Positions 34,412-41,988 of a stretch of DNA of 64,000 nucleotides are shown here, piece by piece. The position numbers were made by a program, and so were the translations under genes. Each line of letters opens with the position of its first letter. The first letter of the stretch is position 1. Source of the DNA: a bacterium (lineage in GTDB: Bacteria; Desulfobacterota; DSWW01); assembly GCA_028277985.1 (NCBI GenBank), contig JANQFG010000289.1, positions 102,363 through 166,362 of the forward strand, written 5' to 3'. The notes beneath the pieces are model-generated. The model had not been told where the DNA came from. It saw nothing but the letters and a program-made list of their open reading frames with translations, and made no database searches.

Positions 34412-34753
34412 TCAGTCGCTCGTGAGGTCGTCCAGGTTGGTGGTGGTGCGCGCCTTCTCGAGCTTCTCCTCAAAGGCATCGCCCAGGTCCACGCCGAGTT
34501 CCTTCATCCGCTTCTTGGCGCGCAGGCCGATGTTGCGGTTATCGCTGTAGTAGCTCTCGTCCGGCGTTCCGCTCGTGCTGATGTCGGCCATCCGGTCCGA
34601 TTCGGTCCGGTGAATGGCGACCCGCGAAATGAGTCGCTTGAGCTGATCCGACCCGCACTTCTTGCACCGCAGGGCTTCTTCGTCCCCCGGCTTGAGCACG
34701 AGTCGGGTGTCCTTGCGGCCGCACTCTTTGCATGCGTATTCATGAAGAGGCAT
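34412..34753 (-). CDS. FmdB-type zinc ribbon protein
   Basis: A 113-residue protein beginning MPLHEYACKECGRKDTRLV, with a second pair RCKKCGSDQLKRLISR: the four-Cys zinc ribbon of the FmdB/CxxC_CxxC_SSSS family. The helical C-terminus (KKRMKELGVDLGDAFEEKLEKA) is charged. Proposed roles in the family are regulatory, but not settled. The gene follows trpS by nine bases and is probably cotranscribed. Confidence 0.85.
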   Translation of the reverse strand: MPLHEYACKECGRKDTRLVLKPGDEEALRCKKCGSDQLKRLISRVAIHRTESDRMADISTSGTPDESYYSDNRNIGLRAKKRMKELGVDLGDAFEEKLEKARTTTNLDDLTSD

Positions 34754-34762
34754 TTTCTACTC

Positions 34763-35734
34763 CTACACCCAGTATTGGATACCGGTCCTCTTGCGTACAT
34801 CATTGATCGTTTTCAAGGCCACTTCGCGGGCCTTGTCGGCACCCTTCTTGAGGATCCCATTGAGCCGATCCTCATCCTCCAGGAGCGCGTCTCTTTCCTC
34901 CCGGTAGGGGGCAAAGAAATTCCACACCCTCTCCAGGAGGTCCTTCTTTACTTCCCCGTACCCCAGGCCCCCTGCGCGATACCGCTCTGCAAGATCCTTC
35001 TTCTCGTCCTCGGACAGGAAGAGTGCGGCCACCGCGAAGAGATTGCACTTGTCCGGATCCTTGGGCGCCTCCACAGGGGTGGAATCGGTCACGATCCCCA
35101 TGACCTGCTTCTTGAGTTGCTTCTTGCTGCAGAAGATATCGATCGTGTTCCCGTAGGACTTGCTCATCTTCTGCCCGTCCGTGCCCGGGATGATGGCGAC
35201 GTCCTCGTCGATTTCCGCCTCGGGTACTACGAAGGTCTCGCCGAAATCATTGTTGAACTTGATAGCGATGTCCCTGGCCACTTCTAGATGCTGTTTCTGG
35301 TCTTTTCCGACCGGAACCCGTTCGCTCTGGTAGAGCAGGATGTCTGCGGCCATCAGCACCGGGTAGGCGAACAGCCCGTGGTTCGCTCCGATGCCCTTGG
35401 CGACCTTGTCCTTGTAAGAATGACAGCGCTCCAGCAGACCCATGGGCGTCAGGTTTGAGAGGGCCCAGGTAAGCTCCGTGACTTCGAGCACATCCGACTG
35501 GACCCAGAAGACCGACTTGTCCGGATCCAGGCCGAGGGACAAGAACCCTGCGGCCGCCTCGCGGGTGTTGGTCCTGAGCACATCGCCCTTGGGCAGGGAC
35601 GTCATGGCGTGCAGGTTTGCGATAAATGCAAAAAGCTCCTGGCTCTCCTGGTACTCGATCATCTTCTTCATCATGGCAAAGTAGTTGCCGATGTGAAACG
35701 ATCCCGAGGGCTGAATCCCGGACAGAACTCGCAT
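34763..35734 (-). CDS. trpS: Tryptophanyl-tRNA synthetase
   Basis: A 323-residue class Ic aminoacyl-tRNA synthetase that charges tRNA-Trp in the cytoplasm. The N-terminal SGIQPSGSFHIGNYF holds the HIGH-type motif (HIGN), and GQKMSKSYGNTIDIF near residue 195 the KMSKS loop. Length is typical for bacterial TrpRS. GAGGAGAA precedes the start, and a well-formed promoter lies at 35804-35832. The FmdB-like gene is downstream in the same transcript. Confidence 0.96.
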   Translation of the reverse strand: MRVLSGIQPSGSFHIGNYFAMMKKMIEYQESQELFAFIANLHAMTSLPKGDVLRTNTREAAAGFLSLGLDPDKSVFWVQSDVLEVTELTWALSNLTPMGLLERCHSYKDKVAKGIGANHGLFAYPVLMAADILLYQSERVPVGKDQKQHLEVARDIAIKFNNDFGETFVVPEAEIDEDVAIIPGTDGQKMSKSYGNTIDIFCSKKQLKKQVMGIVTDSTPVEAPKDPDKCNLFAVAALFLSEDEKKDLAERYRAGGLGYGEVKKDLLERVWNFFAPYREERDALLEDEDRLNGILKKGADKAREVALKTINDVRKRTGIQYWV

Positions 35735-35803
35735 TCTCCGTTCTCCTCAAAGCAGCGCGCGCTGGTAGGTATCGAGAATCGTTGGGTTTGACGTAACCCT
35801 ACT

Positions 35804-35832
35804 ATTATAGAGACCTCGAGGCGGCTCTTCAA
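35804..35832 (-). promoter_or_regulatory. Sigma-70-type promoter of trpS
   Basis: On the minus strand TTGAAG (35832-35827) and TATAAT (35809-35804) are separated by exactly 17 bases, about 70 bases before the trpS start. It overlaps the end of the RNase Z-like gene. Confidence 0.7.
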
Positions 35833-36857
35833 CCTCGCCAGGGAGTGACTTCCCTTCCGAAGGCCCGGCTCGCCTCTTCGTAAAGGACCTCGAGCCGGCC
35901 GTGATACTTGGGGGAAAAGTGAAAGGGCACGAGACGCCTGACCCCGGCCTTCTTCGCAATCCAGCCTGCCTGATGGGCGGTCAGATGCCGCCTTTCGTCC
36001 GCCCGGGTCCGGTCTTCTTCGGAAAAGGCAGCCTCGCAGAACAGGATGTCCGCTTCCCGGACGAGCCGGACGATGCCCTCTACATTCTCGTCGGTGAAGG
36101 CCGCATCCGTTACATAGGCGATCTTCTGGCCCCGTTCGATCCGGAGGATCCCCTCGCGCAAAGCGCCCAGGGTCATTTCCCGCTCGCCCCCTTCCCTGCC
36201 GGGATCCGGGACCCGGATTCGGGTCTCCTCCGGCTCTCCATTCATGACCGTCTCTTTTAGGATGCGGATCCACGGCCCCACGCTCAGGCCCAGGGCCTCC
36301 AGCCGAACCTTGTCCACGTTGATGTGCTGTTTCTCCTCCAGGGCAAAGGCCAGGCAGGGGATGTCGTGCTCGAGCAGGATCGCGCTCACCTGCAGGCCCG
36401 GCTCGTCGAGGATAACGGGGTTCTCGGAAAGGGACCCCAGCGTTGTCATGGGCGTATTGGCGAACCGCTCCCTGCAGGAGAACCGGGCCGCCCGAAGGGG
36501 CCCCTCCCCTACCTCAAACACTGTTAGCTGGAAATCGTGGGGATAGTTCTCCACCAGGTTCCAGCTGTAGCCCTTGAGCTTTGCCTCCACGTGATCCACA
36601 AACCCGGCCGGGCCGTACAGGGCAAGGGTCTTGCCCCGTCCCAGATGCAGCCTGAGAACCTGGTCGAACCCGATGAAATGGTCCACGTGGGTGTGGGAGA
36701 TGAAGACATGGGTCAGCTTGAGCAGGCTGCGGGCGCTCATCAGGTGGAGGTCGCCCATATCGAAGAGAATGGCCCTTCGCACGTACTTGAAATTGGCGTA
36801 AACCGCCGGATCCCCTTCCGGGCCGTTCACGAGCTGCGGGAGAATATCGGGTCGCAT
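35829..36857 (-). CDS. RNase Z-like metallo-beta-lactamase-fold hydrolase
   Basis: A 342-residue MBL-fold protein. VFISHTHVDHFIGFDQVLR is the HxHxDH zinc motif, LEHDIPCLAFALEE and YVTDAAFTDEN the later zinc-ligand regions, and HLTAHQAG / VPFHFSPKYHGR the C-terminal His motifs seen in RNase Z/ElaC. The likely reaction is endonucleolytic processing of tRNA 3' ends, but many MBL relatives with this layout act on other phosphodiesters, so the substrate is not certain. Divergent from the aldolase operon. Confidence 0.85.
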   Translation of the reverse strand: MRPDILPQLVNGPEGDPAVYANFKYVRRAILFDMGDLHLMSARSLLKLTHVFISHTHVDHFIGFDQVLRLHLGRGKTLALYGPAGFVDHVEAKLKGYSWNLVENYPHDFQLTVFEVGEGPLRAARFSCRERFANTPMTTLGSLSENPVILDEPGLQVSAILLEHDIPCLAFALEEKQHINVDKVRLEALGLSVGPWIRILKETVMNGEPEETRIRVPDPGREGGEREMTLGALREGILRIERGQKIAYVTDAAFTDENVEGIVRLVREADILFCEAAFSEEDRTRADERRHLTAHQAGWIAKKAGVRRLVPFHFSPKYHGRLEVLYEEASRAFGREVTPWRG

Positions 36858-36893
36858 CGTTCGATTCCGTCCTGTTTCACGGCATTATTCAAC

Positions 36894-36922
36894 TTGAAGG
36901 CCCGTTTGTCTACGGCTATAAT
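36894..36922 (+). promoter_or_regulatory. Sigma-70-type promoter of the aldolase operon
   Basis: TTGAAG (36894-36899) and TATAAT (36917-36922) with a 17-base spacer, 53 bases before the aldolase ATG. It uses the same -35 hexamer as the trpS promoter. Confidence 0.75.
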
Positions 36923-36974
36923 GCCCGTGTCTCTTTGGCCTTCAACCCTTTTTGCCTAAGGAGGCAATGAAGCC

Positions 36975-38270
36975 ATGACGGAGAAGAAACCCGGCTACAA
37001 GACACTTTTTAACAAGGCACTGAAGATCGGCCGTCCGCCCAACGTGGTCAAGCTGTTCCCCAATTCCAAGGCCCTGATCGTGAGCGGGAAGGTCATCGAC
37101 CGGGCCATGCTCGCCAAGGGGAAATCGATCGCCATCGCGGCCAACGGAAGAAACCAGTTCGTGATACGCGGCGCCCTGCGAGCGGCCCAGAGGGCAAAGG
37201 CGGCCCTGATCATCGAGATCGCCAAATCGGAAGGCGGCTCCGGGGCTTACTGTGCGACCAACTACTGGAACATGGCCCGCATGGTCGATGCCTTCTCGAA
37301 CGAGATGGGGATCACCATTCCGGTGGCGATCCACGCGGACCACTACGGAATCAAGGGAGAGAAAGACGTCGAGAATGCGAAACTCGAGATTCCGAGCATG
37401 TTCGATGCTGGGATCACCTCCATCGCCATCGATGCCTCCCACATGCCGGACGACCAGAATCTGCTGGCCAGCATCGCGCTCAACGCCTACGTCCCGAAGT
37501 GGGCCGGCCTCGAGACCGAAGTTGGTGAGATCAAGGGAAAGGCCGGGCTCTCCACGGTCGAGGAAGCCGTATTCCTGATGCAGGGGCTGAACGCCCACAA
37601 CATCTTTCCCGACTGGATCGCTCTGAACAACGGAACCACCCACGGCATCGAGGCGAGCGACGCCGGCATCCAGGTCGAAATAACGGCCGAGATTCACAAG
37701 GCGCTCGCCAGGTACAAGGTCTCCGGGGCACAGCACGGAACTTCAGGGAACAGCTCCAGGAGACTCAGGAAGATCGCAAACGAGACCCTCACCACCAAGG
37801 CGAACGTTGCCACCGGGCTCCAGATGATCTCCTGGGGCGTTGAGGTGAACGACTACGGAAATGCGATCCTGGACGAGGACGGCAGTTTCCGCAAGGTCAG
37901 CGGCAAGGGTATGAACGAGGCGATGTGGGCGGAAATGGTCGAGTACGCGGACTCCAAGGGGCTCAAGAAGGGCGATTACAAGAAGCTCAACCTCCCCTTC
38001 GAGAACAAGCTGACGGGGCTGCCGGCTGAAATCAGGGAGAGAATGGTCCAGGACGTGGAGGACTTCGTCTACAACATGCTGGTCAAGGTTCTCAACGCGA
38101 GAGGCACGGCAAGGCTGGCGCTGGAAGCGATCGTTGAGGCGGGATCCTACGATGTGGGCCCGAAGGGCTCACGGATCGAGGACCCGGCCGAATGGACGGA
38201 GGCAAAGATCAGGGAAAAGGCCGCCATGATAGTTTCCGACAAGGGACCTGAAGGCGATTTCGACGACTGA
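36975..38270 (+). CDS. Class II (zinc) fructose-bisphosphate aldolase family protein
   Basis: A 431-residue class II aldolase, cleaving fructose 1,6-bisphosphate or a related ketose phosphate. The zinc-site strand is PVAIHADHYGIKGEKDVE, followed by FDAGITSIAIDASHMPDDQN; WAGLETEVGEIKGKAG and GAQHGTSGNSSRRLRKI are the phosphate and C-terminal zinc-ligand regions. It is longer than the common ~300-residue form, with an extended C-terminus. AAGGAGG lies ten bases before the start. The BKACE gene follows 29 bases later. Confidence 0.9.
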   Translation: MTEKKPGYKTLFNKALKIGRPPNVVKLFPNSKALIVSGKVIDRAMLAKGKSIAIAANGRNQFVIRGALRAAQRAKAALIIEIAKSEGGSGAYCATNYWNMARMVDAFSNEMGITIPVAIHADHYGIKGEKDVENAKLEIPSMFDAGITSIAIDASHMPDDQNLLASIALNAYVPKWAGLETEVGEIKGKAGLSTVEEAVFLMQGLNAHNIFPDWIALNNGTTHGIEASDAGIQVEITAEIHKALARYKVSGAQHGTSGNSSRRLRKIANETLTTKANVATGLQMISWGVEVNDYGNAILDEDGSFRKVSGKGMNEAMWAEMVEYADSKGLKKGDYKKLNLPFENKLTGLPAEIRERMVQDVEDFVYNMLVKVLNARGTARLALEAIVEAGSYDVGPKGSRIEDPAEWTEAKIREKAAMIVSDKGPEGDFDD

Positions 38271-38299
38271 TGTTTTAACTAGAGAGGAGAAGAAGGAAA

Positions 38300-39157
38300 A
38301 TGGCAGACAAGGTCATCATCACCGCAGCACTTTCAGGGGCCGGCACCTACAAGAACAACAACCCGAACGTACCCTACACCGCCGAGGAGTTCGCAGAAGA
38401 ATCCGCCAAGTGCTACAAGGCGGGCGCAGCCATGGTGCACGTGCATGCAAGGCTCGACGACGGTATGCCCACCCACGAAGTAGACAAGATCCGCGCGACC
38501 CACGATGCCATCAAGGACAAGACTCCGGAGCTGATCGTGAACCTGAGCTCCGCCGTGGGTATGGACAAGACAGCAGAGCAGCGGATCACCCAGATCGTGG
38601 AGATCAAGCCGGAGATGGCCTCCCTGAACACGAACACCATGAACTTCGGAATCGTGGACAGGAAGACCGGCTCGGTCCTGATCGACTATGTCTTCGAGAA
38701 TACCTTCACCATGCTCCAGGATTTCGGAAAGGGGATGGAGGAGAACGGCGTGAAGCCCGAAATCGAGGTCTACGATATCGGCGGCCTCGACAACGTGCTC
38801 ATGATTATGAACCAGGGCTTCTTCTCCAAGCCGATGAACTTCAACTTCGTCTGGGGTGTTGCCGGTGGGCAGAAGTTCCGGCCCGAGGCCTTCACTACGC
38901 TCTACAACGCCCTGCCGCCGGACTCCAACTTCACGACCTGCGGGGTAGGCAACGACGAGTTCCCCGCCATCATGCAGTCCTGCCTCATGGGCGGCCACAT
39001 GCGGGTCGGCCTGGAGGACAATGTGAGAGTCCCCACGGGCGAGCTGGCAAAGGGAAGTTACGAGCTGGTCGAGTGGGCCGTCAGGGTCGCGGAGATTCTG
39101 GGAAGAGAGATTGCGACCCCGGACGAGGCGCGGGAGATCATGGGGTTCAAGAAGTAG
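38300..39157 (+). CDS. BKACE family beta-keto acid cleavage enzyme
   Basis: A 285-residue member of the DUF849/3-keto-5-aminohexanoate cleavage (Kce) family. Such enzymes use zinc and acetyl-CoA to split beta-keto acids into acetoacetate and a CoA thioester. Recognisable parts are the N-terminal VIITAALSGAGTYKNNNPNVPYT, the metal motif MVHVHARLDDGMPTHE and the C-terminal GGHMRVGLEDNVRVP. The exact substrate varies across the family and cannot be read here. Second gene of the aldolase operon, with GAGAGGAGAAGGAAA upstream. Confidence 0.92.
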   Translation: MADKVIITAALSGAGTYKNNNPNVPYTAEEFAEESAKCYKAGAAMVHVHARLDDGMPTHEVDKIRATHDAIKDKTPELIVNLSSAVGMDKTAEQRITQIVEIKPEMASLNTNTMNFGIVDRKTGSVLIDYVFENTFTMLQDFGKGMEENGVKPEIEVYDIGGLDNVLMIMNQGFFSKPMNFNFVWGVAGGQKFRPEAFTTLYNALPPDSNFTTCGVGNDEFPAIMQSCLMGGHMRVGLEDNVRVPTGELAKGSYELVEWAVRVAEILGREIATPDEAREIMGFKK

Positions 39158-39172
39158 GCGGAGTTCCCTTCC

Positions 39173-39637
39173 CTACTGGGCGGGCAGGATTTCGATCGGC
39201 AACGAGTCGGCGTTGTTCTGCTCGTCCAGTTCCATGCAGTACCCATGGGCGTCCACATAGACCCCGAGGTACCCCTGCCCTACCGGAGTTCCCGCAAGTA
39301 TCTCGAGATTTTCCGATTCGTCGTCAAACAGGACGGGCTTCGCCTCCCGGCCCGCGAGCGGGAAATCCACGAAGTCCACGCTGTTCAAGATGAAGTCCTC
39401 GAAGCCGATCTCCTCGTCATCCGAGATCATGAAATAGATCCAGAAGATCCCGGTACAGGAGTCGGCCTCCACAGTCTCACCCCCCACGTTGTAGACATGG
39501 AGAGAGACCAGGCTGGTGATGTCATCACCGATCGTTGCGGTTGCGGGCGCAATGAGACCGAGAGGCTTCAGATCCATCCCGCAGCCGCCCGCCAGAAACA
39601 GGCACAGGGTCCCCAAAAGGACTGCATGGCTCTTCAT
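39173..39637 (-). CDS. Small lipoprotein with CARDB-like beta domain
   Basis: A 154-residue protein from the ATG at 39637 (GGGGAGACA upstream). The lipobox LAGGC ends a short signal peptide, so it should be lipid-anchored. The mature part (ITSLVSLHVYNVGGETVEADS; YLGVYVDAHGYCMELDEQNNADSLPIEI) has the pattern of a CARDB-type Ig-like adhesion domain. Function unknown. Convergent with the BKACE gene, with a weak inverted repeat between the two stops. Confidence 0.78.
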   Translation of the reverse strand: MKSHAVLLGTLCLFLAGGCGMDLKPLGLIAPATATIGDDITSLVSLHVYNVGGETVEADSCTGIFWIYFMISDDEEIGFEDFILNSVDFVDFPLAGREAKPVLFDDESENLEILAGTPVGQGYLGVYVDAHGYCMELDEQNNADSLPIEILPAQ

Positions 39638-39873
39638 CTGTGTCTCCCCTTTCTTCTCGGGTGGAGGAAACACTTCTTACACGAGCCATGTTACCTCAAC
39701 ATGAAGTCTTTCTACAAGAGATAATAAAATAATAGTAGTTGTACAGAGAAAAACGAAAAGAGCCTGCGGAACGGGGTCTCGGCTCACTTCGAGGGTTTGC
39801 ATCCCGTGGAAGCAAAGTCGGTTTTCCGTAGTAATGTGACTATGTTAGATCTGATGATATCGACGTGCGCTGC

Positions 39874-41790
39874 TCAGGCTCGGCCGATGAGCTTCTTCGC
39901 AGCCTCCACCGAGGCCCCTGCATCGGGCGCGTAGGCATCCGCACCGATCTCGTCTGCGTATCGCTGGTTCACGGGCGCACCGCCCACGAGAACCTTTACA
40001 CTGTCCCGCAGGCCGGCCTCGGCCAAGGCGTCGATCACTTTGCGCATCTCGGGCATGGTCGTGGTCAAAAGGGCAGACAGGCCGAGCACCTCCGGCTCGT
40101 ACTCCCTGACCTCGCGGACGAACTCCTCGGTGGTCACATTGATCCCGATATCCCGGATCTCGAAGCCCACGCCCCGTAGCATAATGACCACCATGTTCTT
40201 GCCGATGTCGTGCAGATCGCCGCTCACGGTGCCGATCAGCACCTTGTGTTCGGCCTCCTTCTTGCCGCCCGCCAGATGGGGCTCGAGGATGAGCAGGGCC
40301 TCGTTCATGGCCCGGGCCGAGAGCAACACCTCCGGGATGAAGACATCGCCGGTCTTGAATTTGGCTCCGATCTCTTCCATGGTCTGGAGCATGCCCTTGT
40401 CCAGGATGTCCTGCGCCGAAACCCCGCGGCCGAGCAATTCCTCCACACTCGCATTCAGGGCCGGGCCGTCGCCCTGGACCAGGGCGTCGCGCACGGTCAG
40501 GAGGCCTTCATCCGGAGGCGGAGCAGCAGACACCCGCTCGGCGGCCCGCTCCAGTCCGGCTTCAGACACCGGTCTCGCCCCTCCCGCCTCCAGGGGAAGC
40601 CTTCCCTCTTCTGCGACCCGGTCACCGATTCGGATGAGGCGGTCGAACACCGCATTCGGGGGCGTTGAGTCGGCAATTCCCAGAATCAGCTTGTTGCCGG
40701 GCGCGACGCTTCGGAAGAGATTGTCCAGATAGGCGTCCAGTTCCTCGTCGCTCCCGGTCTCCTCCAGGAGCAGGCACTCCGGGATGCCGCCCATGATGGT
40801 CATGCGGTCGCTCCACCGTGCATAGTACTCCTCGATCCGGACCTTGGTCATCGGATAGGGCGTGACCGACTCGGCGACTTGGGCGCCGCAGTCCCGGATC
40901 AGATCCATGAGGCCCTGATTCTCTCCATCGGTGTGGGTTGCCAGGATCTTTCCCTTTGCGGACATCCGCTCCGAGACCTTCTGAAGCCACGGAAGGATCT
41001 CCTTTTCAAAGTAAGGCGGGTAAGTGAGCATGTCGTCGTAGTTGCCTCCCCAGAGCACCACGTCGCCCGGCCCTTCCTCGATAACCTTGAGCGCCTTTTC
41101 GAAGTAGACACCCACCTTCTCGGAAAGCTCGGCCATGAGGGAATGGTTATCCTTGTACTCGTAGAAGAACTGGGTGGGGTCGAGGAATTCCTTTTGAATG
41201 TGGTGCATCGGGGATGCGCCCAGGGACGGCCCGCCCACGGCCACCACACCGCAGTCGCCGATCTCGCCCACATATTCCTTGGCGCCCTCGTAGTTCGGCA
41301 GCACCTCGAGATTCTCGAAGATGTACCCCACGACCTTGTAGTCCTCCGGACGCTGGATCGCATGCTCCTGGGTCCAGCCGAGAGAAGCGCCGGCCCGCTG
41401 CATCGCCTCGGTCAGGCCGCCCACGGTGCGGATCGAGCCGACAGGGGTATGGTAGTCGATCGTCTGCTGACCGTCCTGATCCTCCACGTGAATCTCGACA
41501 TCATCGGGGAATCTGAGGGTATAGACAGACTGCTTGAAACTGTACAGGCCGAGGGCCCGGTGGAGGATGTCCTCGGGCCCACGCATCATGTTCGTGAAAT
41601 CCGGGACCATGTGGTAGCAGGCCCATCCCATCTCCCGGGCGATCTGGTCCGGTCTCTTTGTCTTGAACTGCTCGGGCAGTGTGTCGCGCAGGGCATTGGC
41701 AATCCACCAGAGGTCGAGGCGGGGAACGAAGGGGATCACGTCCACCATTTCGCCCCGCATCACGCGCAGGATTCTCTCGGCATGGGTCAT
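39874..41790 (-). CDS. Fused MtaA/URO-D-like methyltransferase and corrinoid-binding protein
   Basis: A 638-residue two-part protein. Residues ~1-390 are uroporphyrinogen-decarboxylase-like (MtaA/MtbA superfamily), with GKILATHTDGENQGLMDLI and the LGIADSTPPNAVFDRLIRIGD end. Residues ~430-638 are a corrinoid protein of the MtaC/MtbC kind: a helical cap (ALVQGDGPALNASVEELLGRGVSAQDILDKGM) and the B12 motif GDLHDIGKN with LSALLTTTMPEM and VLVGGAPVN. These two functions are usually on separate polypeptides, so the fusion suggests an internal methyl relay. Substrate unknown. A strong AAAGGAGAG precedes the start. Confidence 0.9.
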   Translation of the reverse strand: MTHAERILRVMRGEMVDVIPFVPRLDLWWIANALRDTLPEQFKTKRPDQIAREMGWACYHMVPDFTNMMRGPEDILHRALGLYSFKQSVYTLRFPDDVEIHVEDQDGQQTIDYHTPVGSIRTVGGLTEAMQRAGASLGWTQEHAIQRPEDYKVVGYIFENLEVLPNYEGAKEYVGEIGDCGVVAVGGPSLGASPMHHIQKEFLDPTQFFYEYKDNHSLMAELSEKVGVYFEKALKVIEEGPGDVVLWGGNYDDMLTYPPYFEKEILPWLQKVSERMSAKGKILATHTDGENQGLMDLIRDCGAQVAESVTPYPMTKVRIEEYYARWSDRMTIMGGIPECLLLEETGSDEELDAYLDNLFRSVAPGNKLILGIADSTPPNAVFDRLIRIGDRVAEEGRLPLEAGGARPVSEAGLERAAERVSAAPPPDEGLLTVRDALVQGDGPALNASVEELLGRGVSAQDILDKGMLQTMEEIGAKFKTGDVFIPEVLLSARAMNEALLILEPHLAGGKKEAEHKVLIGTVSGDLHDIGKNMVVIMLRGVGFEIRDIGINVTTEEFVREVREYEPEVLGLSALLTTTMPEMRKVIDALAEAGLRDSVKVLVGGAPVNQRYADEIGADAYAPDAGASVEAAKKLIGRA

Positions 41791-41881
41791 GGTCGTCTCT
41801 CCTTTCGAGTCGCTTGGGGAGTATAGGGAAACGCGCGCAGGGGTGTCAAAAGGACAGAGAGGGGTTCGACGAAGAATTCAC

Positions 41882-41923
41882 TTGACAAGAAGCATATGAT
41901 AATATTAGTAATATTATTATAAA
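41882..41923 (+). promoter_or_regulatory. Putative promoter region of SBBP gene 5
   Basis: A perfect TTGACA (41882-41887) is followed by an AT-rich tract with TATTAG at a 15-base spacing and an AATATTAGTAATATT dyad. The next gene starts at 41989. Confidence 0.45.
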
Positions 41924-41988
41924 ACCATGTATCGAGACAGCATCGATGTGGCCCCTTCCCTTCACCCCCTACCCCGGGAGTCACAGTC

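Noticed and set aside
36967..36978. A three-codon reading frame (ATG AAG CCA TGA) overlapping the aldolase start
   Set aside because: It lies two bases from the ribosome site and is too short to support; most likely chance.
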